Shown here: one piece after another, positions 1 to 6,922 of the stretch
Layout: every line of letters begins with the position of its first letter
How positions within the stretch are numbered: the stretch's first letter is position 1
Assembly: GCA_034178815.1 (NCBI GenBank)
Contig: JAXFQS010000051.1
Coordinates: forward strand, 1 to 17,072
DNA from: JAXFQS01 sp034178815
GTDB lineage: Bacteria; Verrucomicrobiota; Kiritimatiellia; RFP12; DVOR01
DNA: 17,072 nucleotides
Direction of reading: 5' to 3'
Made by a program: the position numbers and the translations under genes
The notes under the pieces: generated by a model
The model's database searches: none
What the model saw: the letters and a program-made list of their open reading frames with translations, nothing else
What the model was told of the DNA's origin: nothing

Positions 1-336
1 GTCGAGCGCCTCCTGCATCATCGGCTCCCGGCCGTAGAAATACCAGTCGAAGAGAAAGACCCCGATGCCGGCATCGGCGGCCAAGTCAATCTCCTTGGCA
101 ACGACAGCCGGATGCGTCTCATCATAATATCCCATCGAGGGTTGGATTGGCACCGGATGTCCGGGGTAGCGCGGCTTCTGGCGGCGCACTAAATCATACT
201 CGCAGCGGCCTGCACCGAAAATCCGCTCCCCCGCCGGATAGGGATGCCAGTGCGGATAGTAAATCGCCGCCACCTCCGTTCCGCAATAGCCCCACGCCGC
301 GAGACCTGCCCACAATATCAGCACAATCTTATTCAT
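1..336 (-). CDS. Secreted GH99/WbsX-like protein (5' part, truncated by window edge)
   Basis: This is the first 112 codons of a gene running leftwards out of the window; there is no stop before base 1. The ATG is at 336-334. The protein opens with a hydrophobic signal peptide of about 18 residues (MNKIVLILWAGLAAWGYC). It continues with AIYYPHWHPYP, then a proline-rich loop, QPSMGYYDE, a region of the form VVAKEIDLAADAGIGVF, and FDWYFYG. This pattern of a short beta strand ending in Y-P-x-W, followed by an 'IdlAadaGigvFlfdWYfy' strand, is typical of the GH99-like/WbsX family. That family comprises TIM-barrel proteins annotated as glycoside hydrolases or glycosyltransferase-associated proteins. 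It would act outside the cytoplasm on polysaccharide, which fits the glycan-related genes downstream. The catalytic residues lie beyond the edge, so activity cannot be judged. A TTGACA (368-373) lies upstream without a convincing -10. The gene is divergent from the helicase gene. Confidence 0.75.
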   Translation of the reverse strand, partial: MNKIVLILWAGLAAWGYCGTEVAAIYYPHWHPYPAGERIFGAGRCEYDLVRRQKPRYPGHPVPIQPSMGYYDETHPAVVAKEIDLAADAGIGVFLFDWYFYGREPMMQEALD

Positions 337-420
337 AAGTTCCATCCTATCATACCCGCCCACGCCCTGTCAAGAAGCCAATCCACCGCCCCCCAAGGTG
401 CCAACCTCCCGATTTTGTCA

Positions 421-449
421 TTGAGCCCCACCGCGCATTGTGCTACAAT
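421..449 (+). promoter_or_regulatory. Putative sigma-70 extended -10 promoter for the helicase operon
   Basis: A -35-like TTGAGC lies at 421-426. A 17-base spacer separates it from TACAAT at 444-449, which is preceded by TG at 441-442 (extended -10, TGCTACAAT). Transcription would start near 456, giving a leader of about 20 nt before the ATG at 477. No Shine-Dalgarno sequence is visible in that C-rich leader. Confidence 0.5.
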
Positions 450-476
450 TCCGCTAAATCTCCCCGATTCCATCCT

Positions 477-2708
477 ATGCCCAGCCAATCGTCCGAGACC
501 ACAGCCGAATTCGACGCCCGCGCCCTCGCCTGGCTCAGAATCGCCACGAACCGACCCGATGCCGCCTTCCGGGAGGGCCAACTCGAAGCCATCCGGGCCG
601 TTGTCGCCGGCCGCCGCCAACTCGTCGTGCAAGCCACCGGCTGGGGCAAAAGTATGGTCTACTTCCTCGCCACGCGCTTCCTGCGCGACCAGGGGAACGG
701 GCCAACCCTCCTCTTCTCGCCCCTGCTCTCCTTGATGCGCAACCAGATTGACGCCGCCAAGCGCGTCGGCATCCGCTGCGAAACCATCAACTCCTCCAAT
801 GTCCAGGAGTGGGACAGCGTTCAAGAAAAACTTGCCCAAGACCAGGTCGACCTGCTGCTCATCTCCCCCGAGCGGCTCGCCAACGCAACCTTTCGGAAAC
901 AGACCTTTCCCAAAATCCTCGGAACCCTTGGACTCATCGTCATCGACGAAGCCCACTGCCTCTCCGACTGGGGCCACGACTTTCGCCCCGACTACCGCCG
1001 GATTCAACGCATCGTCAACCTCGCGCCCGGCATTCCCGTGCTCGCCACCACCGCCACTGCCAACCGCCGCGTCATCCAGGACATAGACACCCTCCTCGGC
1101 AAACTAACCATCTCCAGAGGCCCCCTCGCCCGAAACTCCCTGACCCTCCAAAACCTCCGCCTCCCCTCCCAGGAAGCCCGCCTCGCCTGGCTTGCCCAAA
1201 CCCTCTCGCAACACATTCGCGGCTCGGGAATCATCTACACCCTGACCATCCGCGATGCCCGAATGGTCGCACGATGGCTCCGGAAAAACGGCATCTCCGC
1301 CTACAGTTACGCCAGCGACTCCCTCCCCCCTCAAGACGACTTCGCCCCCGTTCTCAAGCGCGAACTCGAAGCCCTTCCCGGCTGGCGCGACAACGACCCA
1401 ACAGAGACCAAACGCGCCCGCTACCGCCAATTCCTCGAAACCCTCCTGCTCACCAACCGCATCCGCGCCCTCGTCGCCACCTCCGCCCTCGGAATGGGCT
1501 TCGACAAACCTGATCTGACCTTCGTCATCCACTACCAGAGGCCCAAATCCGTCGTCGACTACTACCAGCAAGTCGGACGCGCCGGGCGTGCCATCGACCA
1601 AGCCTGGGGCGTACTGCTCAACGGCGAGGAAGACGACAAGATAGCCGACTACTTCATTCGGAACGCCTTCCCCCGCGAACAGGTCGTCCAGCAGGTCATT
1701 GACCTCCTGCGCACCAACGGAACCGGGCTCACGCTAAGGGAGATTGCCCAAAAACTGAACCTGAGGCAGGGACAACTCGAACAGGTTCTCAAGTTCCTCT
1801 CGACCGAAGATAACGCACCTGTCTTCAAGGAAGGTTCCTCCTACTACGCCTCGGCAACTGCCAGCGACTACCAAATGCCGCGGGAACGAATCGCCCGGCT
1901 CAATGACATCCGCCAGCGCGAAAAAACGGTGATGGACGCCTATGTCGACACCCGCGACTGCCTGATGGGATTCCTTTGCCGCGAACTGGAAAGTCCCCTA
2001 GACGCCGGGCGGTGCGGACATTGCTCGGTCTGCGCCCCCGAACTAGCCCTGAGCACGGAAGTCAACCCCGAACTGGAGCAGGACGCGGCCGCCTTCCTGC
2101 GCCGTCTCTACCAACCCATCGAGCCCCGCAAACGCTGGGGCGAGCCCGAATCGGCGGCGGAAATCTTCTGCATTCCAGCCAAATTCCCCATCCCGGAGGA
2201 ACTCCAGATGGAGGAAGGCCGGGCGCTGACTCCGTACGGCCTAGGCGCGTGGGGCCGCCTCGTCCGGAAAGGAAAATATCCACCGGACGGCTCCCCCGCG
2301 CGATTCTCGGACGAACTCGTCGAGGCCCTCGCCACGATGCTTCGAGAGTGGGATCCGCAGCCCAAGCCATCCTACCTCGTCCCCATTCCCTCCCGCCGCG
2401 ATCCGCACCTGCTGCTCGACTTCGCCCAACGCCTCGCCAAAGCCATCGGATTGCCCTGCATCGAAGCCCTCTCTAAAACCGCCGAGACCGCCCCTCAGAA
2501 GCAGATGCAAAACTCCGAACACCAGCAGACGAACATCATCCGCGCCTTCGCCGTGACCGCCCCCTTGCCCCAAGGCGGCTGCCTCCTGCTCGACGATATG
2601 GTCGACTCGAAATGGACGCTCACCATCGCCGCCGCCCTTCTGCGACGCGCCGGCGCCACCTTCGTCCGCCCCATTGCCCTAGCCGACTCCTCCAACGAAA
2701 GCAACTAA
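477..2708 (+). CDS. recQ: RecQ-family ATP-dependent DNA helicase with C-terminal phosphoribosyltransferase-like domain
   Basis: The protein has 743 residues. It is a superfamily 2 helicase that would unwind DNA 3'-5' using ATP. Walker A (ATGWGKS) is at 53-59, the Walker B DEAH box (IDEAHCLSDWGHDFRP) near 155-170, TTATA near 191-195, and the arginine-finger motif VGRAGR at 366-371. A helix-turn-helix-like segment (about 417-440) precedes the zinc knuckle, whose cysteines are at about 495, 513, 516 and 519. The HTH sits before the zinc knuckle, unlike E. coli RecQ, and there is no HRDC domain. The C-terminal ~100 residues end in a PRTase-like strand and loop, LLLDDMVDSKWT (704-715), preceded by MQNSEHQQTN. 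This architecture resembles actinobacterial RecQ-PRTase proteins. The PRPP loop has DSKWT where active PRTases usually have TGxT, so catalysis is doubtful. ATG 477 was chosen over an upstream TTG (438), which overlaps the promoter. Confidence 0.9.
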   Translation: MPSQSSETTAEFDARALAWLRIATNRPDAAFREGQLEAIRAVVAGRRQLVVQATGWGKSMVYFLATRFLRDQGNGPTLLFSPLLSLMRNQIDAAKRVGIRCETINSSNVQEWDSVQEKLAQDQVDLLLISPERLANATFRKQTFPKILGTLGLIVIDEAHCLSDWGHDFRPDYRRIQRIVNLAPGIPVLATTATANRRVIQDIDTLLGKLTISRGPLARNSLTLQNLRLPSQEARLAWLAQTLSQHIRGSGIIYTLTIRDARMVARWLRKNGISAYSYASDSLPPQDDFAPVLKRELEALPGWRDNDPTETKRARYRQFLETLLLTNRIRALVATSALGMGFDKPDLTFVIHYQRPKSVVDYYQQVGRAGRAIDQAWGVLLNGEEDDKIADYFIRNAFPREQVVQQVIDLLRTNGTGLTLREIAQKLNLRQGQLEQVLKFLSTEDNAPVFKEGSSYYASATASDYQMPRERIARLNDIRQREKTVMDAYVDTRDCLMGFLCRELESPLDAGRCGHCSVCAPELALSTEVNPELEQDAAAFLRRLYQPIEPRKRWGEPESAAEIFCIPAKFPIPEELQMEEGRALTPYGLGAWGRLVRKGKYPPDGSPARFSDELVEALATMLREWDPQPKPSYLVPIPSRRDPHLLLDFAQRLAKAIGLPCIEALSKTAETAPQKQMQNSEHQQTNIIRAFAVTAPLPQGGCLLLDDMVDSKWTLTIAAALLRRAGATFVRPIALADSSNESN

Positions 2709-2710
2709 TT

Positions 2711-3769
2711 ATGACCGCCACACCCTTGCCATCGCCCGACGCCCAGGCTACCCTCCTGCTCTGCTCGGACTTGGGCATCTCCGGCCCCCAATCCACCCCG
2801 CCACTCACCCCCTCCGCCTTCCACCGCCTGCTGCGCGCCCTCACCGACCTCGGCAAAACCCCGAAAGACTTCTTCGACGACTACGGCGCGCTCGATGAAA
2901 CCCTCGTCCACGATATCGTCGCCCGCGATCCCAAGTTCGAAGCCCCACGCCTCCTGCGCCTCCTGCGCCACGGCGCCGCCCTAGGCGTTGCCCTCGAACG
3001 CTGGCGCCAGATGGGCTTCTGGTTCGTCGCCTACACCGACCCCGACTACCCTGTCCGCCTCAAAGAACACCTCGCCAGCCCCACCGGAAGAGGCGAAAGC
3101 AAAGCCCCGCCCCTGCTCTACTGCCTCGGCAACCCCAGCCTGATCGACGCCGGCGGAATCGCCTTCGTCGGCTCCCGCGACCTGAGCCCCTTCGCCGAAG
3201 AAGCCATTCGCCAAATCGTCCCCCAATGCGTCCAACTCGGCCACCGCATCGTATCCGGCTGCGCCCGCGGCGCCGACCAGACCGCCATGCGTGCCGGTCT
3301 CGACTGCGGAGGCGAAGTCATCGGCGCCATTCCCTGCTGGAGAGCCCGCCGACGCCTCGCCATCGACCAGTTCCGCGAAGGCCTCGAAACCCGACGGCTC
3401 CTGCTCCTCTCGGCCCACGACCCCGACGAAGACCCCTTCAGTTACGGCCGCGTCGCCATGGAGCGAAACGCCTACATTTACGCCCTCGCCGACGCCGCCT
3501 TCGTCGCACAATCCGCCCGCTCCACGCCCGGCAAAAACTCCGGCACCTACGAAGGCGCCATCAACGAACTCAAGCACCCCGCGCCACGCCCCCTCTTCGT
3601 CCTCCGCCACCCAGAACCCCAAGACTCCCCTGGCGGAGAAGACCTCCTCCGACAGGGCGCACAGGAATGGAAAACCAACCTTTCCTGCCAACAAAATCTC
3701 GACCAGCCAACCCCACGCGCACAAACCTGCCAACCGCCCCCAAGCCAGCAATCCCTCGACCTCGGCTGA
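2711..3769 (+). CDS. DprA/Smf-like SLOG-domain protein
   Basis: The protein has 352 residues. It starts 2 nt after the helicase stop and is surely co-transcribed with it. No Shine-Dalgarno is visible, so translational coupling is likely. A helical N-terminal part (1-110) leads into a Rossmann-like DprA core: YPVRLKEH (113-120), LLYCLGNPSL (135-144), GIAFVGSRDLSPFAEEA (149-165), SGCARGADQTAM (182-193), ERNAYIYALADAAFV (251-265) and SGTYEGAI (277-284). Canonical DprA binds ssDNA and loads RecA. The SGxARGxD and GSR loops fit, but the usual RNRIIAGLS is replaced by RNAYIYALA. The final 35 residues are low-complexity Gln/Pro-rich with no winged helix. SLOG relatives also bind nucleotides, so the role may be DNA processing in transformation or recombination, or nucleotide sensing in defence. 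A housekeeping DprA elsewhere in the genome cannot be excluded. Confidence 0.8.
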   Translation: MTATPLPSPDAQATLLLCSDLGISGPQSTPPLTPSAFHRLLRALTDLGKTPKDFFDDYGALDETLVHDIVARDPKFEAPRLLRLLRHGAALGVALERWRQMGFWFVAYTDPDYPVRLKEHLASPTGRGESKAPPLLYCLGNPSLIDAGGIAFVGSRDLSPFAEEAIRQIVPQCVQLGHRIVSGCARGADQTAMRAGLDCGGEVIGAIPCWRARRRLAIDQFREGLETRRLLLLSAHDPDEDPFSYGRVAMERNAYIYALADAAFVAQSARSTPGKNSGTYEGAINELKHPAPRPLFVLRHPEPQDSPGGEDLLRQGAQEWKTNLSCQQNLDQPTPRAQTCQPPPSQQSLDLG

Positions 3770-3814
3770 CCCCCGCGCGCCAATCGAATTTTCCCCTTCC
3801 CGCGCCGCCCGCAC

Positions 3815-3843
3815 TGGACACCACCACGCCCTTTTGCTATAAT
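3815..3843 (+). promoter_or_regulatory. Strong sigma-70 promoter with extended -10 ahead of the oxidoreductase operon
   Basis: TGGACA (3815-3820) is followed by a 17-base spacer and a perfect TATAAT (3838-3843), with an upstream TG in the form TTTTGCTATAAT. Transcription should start near 3850, leaving a leader of about 58 nt before the ATG at 3908. This is the best promoter match in the window. It separates the helicase/DprA-like unit from the oxidoreductase operon. Confidence 0.75.
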
Positions 3844-3851
3844 TCAAGCCT

Positions 3852-3879
3852 ATCTCGACCCTAAGTGTACGGCCGAGAT
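3852..3879 (+). repeat. Short inverted repeat at the start of the 5' leader
   Basis: ATCTCG (3852-3857) and CGAGAT (3874-3879) form a 6-bp inverted repeat with a 16-nt loop. It lies immediately after the predicted transcription start of the operon promoter. It could be an operator half-site pair or an mRNA 5' hairpin. The stem is short, so chance is possible. Confidence 0.3.
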
Positions 3880-3907
3880 TCCGCATCACGGCAATCCACC
3901 ACCCCAT

Positions 3908-5254
3908 ATGAACCGAAGAGCCTTCCTCCAGTCCAGCCTGCTGACCGGCCTCGCCGCCGCAAGCCCCTGCAAGGGGGAGCCTGCCGAGCCCCCTATCCGC
4001 ATCGGATTGGTAGGTTGCGGCCGGATGGGCACCTTCGACCTCTCCATCGTCGCGCAACTCGTCGGCACCCAAATCACCGCCGTCTGCGATGTCGATCTCA
4101 AGCGCGCCCGCCGCGCCGCCCAGAAAGTCTCCGACGAGTGCGATATCGGCGGAAGGGCCCCAGAAGCGCCGCAGGTCTTCGGCTCGCTTGAAGCTTTCCT
4201 CAAGGAAGGTCGTACCGATGCCGTCATCATTGCCGTGCCCGACTTCCAGCACGGGTACTGCGCTGCCGCCTGCGCCTTGGCGGGCAAGGATCTCTACATC
4301 GAGAAGCCTTTGGCCTACACCCTTGAAGAGGGGCAAACCCTCGTGCGGCTTGTCCGGGAACGGAAGTTGGTCGTGCAAGTCGGCTCCCAGCAGCGTTCGT
4401 TGCGGCAGTTCCGGCAGGCGGTAAACTTGGTGCGCGCGGGGCGTCTTGGAAAGTTGCGGGAGATTCGCATCGGGCTACCGGTGGACAAGCCGGGAGGGCG
4501 GGCGGAGGCAATGCCGGTGCCGGCGGGTTTCGACTACGACCGCTGGCTCGGGCCGTTGCAGCCGGTGCCCTACACGGAAGACCGCTGCCATCCCCGGCAC
4601 GGACTAGGGAGGCCGGGCTGGATGCGGTGGGAAGCGGCAGACTTGGGTATGATTGCGAACTGGGGGGTGCACCATATCGACATTGCTCAGTGGGCGATGG
4701 ATTGCGGCGAGCCGGTGCGTGCGGAGGGGAAGGCGGAGTTCTTGAGCGGGGGGCTGTGGAATGTGCACGGGGCGTTCGAGTCGGTGCTGACCTATGCCAA
4801 TGGCATCAAGGTTCAGGTGACGAGCAAGTTTCTCAACGGGATTCTCTTTTCGGGCGAAAAGGGGTGGCTGTTTGTCGGGCGGGACAATTGCCGGCTGAAG
4901 GGCGGGGAGGGGTTTGGCGCGCGGAAGGTTTTGAAGGCTTTGGATGCCAGTTCGCCGGAGATTCTCAAGCCGTTGGCGGAGGGGGAGGCGGCGTTTGGGC
5001 CGTGCGAGTTCTCGCATCAGGAGGAGTGGCTTTCGGCGATTCGTGCGCGGCGGGATCCGATTGCGGATATCGAGGCGGGGAATGCGGCGAACACGGCGTG
5101 CATCTTGGCTTGGGCGGCGCTCAAGAGCGGGCAGGCGGTGGGGTGGGATCCGGTCGCGAGACGGATTGTGGGGAATGCGCGGGCGGAGGAGTTGACGGCG
5201 TACCGTCCGCGCGAGCCGTTTTCGATTCGCACGCTGTTGGGTAGCAAGGTTTAG
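3908..5254 (+). CDS. Exported (Tat signal) Gfo/Idh/MocA family NAD(P)-dependent oxidoreductase
   Basis: The protein has 448 residues, a normal length for the exported branch of this family. The N-terminus MNRRAFLQSSLLTGLAAAS carries a twin-arginine motif and a short hydrophobic stretch, indicating Tat export of a folded, cofactor-loaded enzyme. The Rossmann dinucleotide loop is GLVGCGRMG (33-41), followed by the acidic strand CDVD (60-63). The lysine motif is IEKP (131-134), which is conserved and catalytic in the family. NWGVHHIDIAQW (251-262) supplies the usual histidine/aspartate region of the substrate domain. Substrates in the family are sugars, inositols or their keto derivatives; the exact one cannot be read. 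It is first in an operon with a second, lipid-anchored oxidoreductase 9 nt downstream, suggesting joint periplasmic sugar oxidation/reduction. Third codon positions change from C-ending to G-ending around 4350-4450, within the gene. No Shine-Dalgarno precedes the ATG. Confidence 0.9.
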   Translation: MNRRAFLQSSLLTGLAAASPCKGEPAEPPIRIGLVGCGRMGTFDLSIVAQLVGTQITAVCDVDLKRARRAAQKVSDECDIGGRAPEAPQVFGSLEAFLKEGRTDAVIIAVPDFQHGYCAAACALAGKDLYIEKPLAYTLEEGQTLVRLVRERKLVVQVGSQQRSLRQFRQAVNLVRAGRLGKLREIRIGLPVDKPGGRAEAMPVPAGFDYDRWLGPLQPVPYTEDRCHPRHGLGRPGWMRWEAADLGMIANWGVHHIDIAQWAMDCGEPVRAEGKAEFLSGGLWNVHGAFESVLTYANGIKVQVTSKFLNGILFSGEKGWLFVGRDNCRLKGGEGFGARKVLKALDASSPEILKPLAEGEAAFGPCEFSHQEEWLSAIRARRDPIADIEAGNAANTACILAWAALKSGQAVGWDPVARRIVGNARAEELTAYRPREPFSIRTLLGSKV

Positions 5255-5263
5255 GAGTCGGAG

Positions 5264-6736
5264 ATGCGCGGAATCGGATTGATTGGGTTGGCAGGTGTGG
5301 TTCTTGGGGGTTGCTTTCTGGCGGGGTCGGAGGTTGGCGGGAGCGACGGGCTTCCAGCGGATCCGATGGCGGAGGCGGCGCGTAGGCTTCGTCCGCTCGA
5401 TCCGCCTCCGCTGGTGCGGTTGGTGACTTTGGATCCGGGCCATTTTCACGCCTATCTGGTTCAGAAGCGGATGCTTGAGGGGGTCTCTCCGGAGGTGGCG
5501 GTCTACGCGCCACAGGGGGCTGAGTTGGAGGCTCATCTAGACGCCATACGCCAGTTCAACTCGCGCTCTGACAGTCCGACGCGGTGGAACGAGCGGGTCT
5601 TCGCGGGCGAGACCTATTTGGAGCGCTGTCTGCGCGAGAAGCGGGGCAACACGCTGGTGCTGGCGGGGGACAATTCGCGCAAGGCCGACTACATTCTTCA
5701 GGGCGTCAAGGCTGGCTTTAACATCCACACCGACAAGCCCATCGCGCTCAATCGGGATGCCTACGCGAAACTCACCAACGCGATGGCCATCGCCCGCGAG
5801 AAGGGGTTGATTCTGCGCGACATAATGACCGAGCGCTACGAAATCACCACCATCCTCCAAGGCCTTCTGGCGCGCTTCCCGGAGGTCTACGGCGAGCAAC
5901 TTAAAGGGACGCCGGAGCACCCCGCCGTCACCAAAGAATCCGTCCACCACTTCTGCAAGAGCGTCGCGGGGAAACCCCTTCGCCGGCCGGCGTGGTACTA
6001 CGATGTCACCCGCCAGGGCGAAGGCATCGTCGATGTCACCACCCACCTAGTCGACCTGGTGCAATACGAACTCTTCCCCGGCGCCGCCCTCCAGCCTGCC
6101 GATGTCCATCTCATCCACGCCGCCAAGTGGCCCACCCGCATCACCCGCGACCAGTACCGGAAGTCCACCGGTCTTGACGACTTCCCGCTCGCGCTCGATC
6201 CCGTGCGCACCCCCGGGCGCGACGCCATCGATGTGATGGCCAACGGCGAGTTTACCTACACCCTGCGCGGCATCCACGCCAAAATCTCCGTCGTCTGGGA
6301 CTTCGAGCCCCCCGAGGGCGGCGGCGACACCCACTACTCCTGCCTGCGCGGCTCCAAAGCCACCTTGCTCATTCGCCAGGGGAAGGTTGAAAACTATCGC
6401 CCCGAACTCTATGTACTCCCCACCGGAAAGGTACCCGCCGATGAGACCCGAAGGTGCCTTGAAAAGGCCCTCAGAGCAATCAACCAACGCTACCCGGGCG
6501 TGGCTATGAAACCCACCCCCGAAGGCTACCAGATTCTCATTCCCGAAACCTACCGCAACGGCCACGAAGCCCACTTCGCCCAAGCCACCGAACAGTTCAT
6601 CCGCTACCTCCGCGCCGGCACCATGCCCCAATGGGAATGCGACTTCATGCGCACCAAATACTACACCCTCGTCCAGGCAAAAGCCCTTGCCGACGCCGCC
6701 CCTGCAACCCGACCCACGCCCCCCAAGACGAAATGA
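5264..6736 (+). CDS. Lipoprotein Gfo/Idh/MocA-like oxidoreductase with 'GHFHA' N-terminal variant
   Basis: The protein has 490 residues. A good AGGAG (5253-5257) overlaps the previous stop codon and lies 6 nt before the ATG. The signal sequence ends in VVLGGC with Cys17, a lipobox-like site, so a lipoprotein is likely. The first strand reads LVTLDPGHFHA (53-63) instead of a GxGxxG loop, and the motif DKP (157-159) replaces EKP. This matches the family annotated with a 'putative oxidoreductase C-terminal domain', common in Bacteroidetes and PVC bacteria. Conserved stretches further on include VDVTTHLVDLVQYELFP and a W-E-C-D region near the C-terminus. The cofactor and substrate are unknown, and the altered loop makes NAD binding uncertain. 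It pairs with the Tat-exported oxidoreductase upstream. Codon usage moves from G-ending to C-ending near 5690. Confidence 0.85.
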   Translation: MRGIGLIGLAGVVLGGCFLAGSEVGGSDGLPADPMAEAARRLRPLDPPPLVRLVTLDPGHFHAYLVQKRMLEGVSPEVAVYAPQGAELEAHLDAIRQFNSRSDSPTRWNERVFAGETYLERCLREKRGNTLVLAGDNSRKADYILQGVKAGFNIHTDKPIALNRDAYAKLTNAMAIAREKGLILRDIMTERYEITTILQGLLARFPEVYGEQLKGTPEHPAVTKESVHHFCKSVAGKPLRRPAWYYDVTRQGEGIVDVTTHLVDLVQYELFPGAALQPADVHLIHAAKWPTRITRDQYRKSTGLDDFPLALDPVRTPGRDAIDVMANGEFTYTLRGIHAKISVVWDFEPPEGGGDTHYSCLRGSKATLLIRQGKVENYRPELYVLPTGKVPADETRRCLEKALRAINQRYPGVAMKPTPEGYQILIPETYRNGHEAHFAQATEQFIRYLRAGTMPQWECDFMRTKYYTLVQAKALADAAPATRPTPPKTK

Positions 6737-6891
6737 TTCCACTCCTCGCCCTAGCTACCGCCCTGCTCCTCGGCGGTGCCGCAATCTTCATCCTGCCCTA
6801 CTACATTATCGACCGTCGGCGCCGCCGCGAAGCCCGCCAATTCGACCAAGACTGGGACGACGAAGTGCGCCGACGCCGCACCCGCGCCTAG
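6733..6891 (+). CDS. Small single-pass membrane protein (52 residues), unknown function
   Basis: The ATG overlaps the stop of the preceding lipoprotein gene as ATGA (6733-6736), a classic arrangement for translational coupling. The peptide begins MIPLLALATALLLGGAAIF, continues ILPYYIID, and then turns strongly basic (RRRRREAR). It then shows an acidic patch (DQDWDDE) and ends in RRRRTRA. This gives one transmembrane helix at about residues 3-26, with the positive tail predicted to remain in the cytoplasm. No family is recognised. The coupling, the hydrophobic-then-charged layout and the fit to the intergenic gap support a real gene. The next gene begins 31 nt later. It might anchor or regulate its operon partners, but nothing in the sequence shows this. 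Confidence 0.6.
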   Translation: MIPLLALATALLLGGAAIFILPYYIIDRRRRREARQFDQDWDDEVRRRRTRA

Positions 6892-6922
6892 TCACCCCCT
6901 CGACACGGAGACCTCCAAGAAA

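Noticed and set aside
344..373. TTGACA (368-373, minus) as promoter of the GH99-like gene
   Set aside because: The only -10 candidates give spacers of 13 (TATGAT) or 18 (TAGGAT). The latter would put the start almost on the ATG. Not convincing.
333..1007. Open frame of 224 codons on the minus strand at the divergent promoter
   Set aside because: It overlaps the helicase promoter and N-terminal domain on the opposite strand. The peptide is Gly/Val-rich without family features.
2981..4378. Long open frame of 465 codons on the minus strand
   Set aside because: It runs antisense across the DprA-like gene, a strong promoter and the start of the oxidoreductase. Its translation is low-complexity Gly/Ala/Glu/Val-rich with no recognisable motif.
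4604..5536. Open frame of 310 codons on the minus strand
   Set aside because: It is antisense to two confidently identified oxidoreductase genes, with an Arg/Pro/Leu-rich translation typical of a GC-rich shadow frame.
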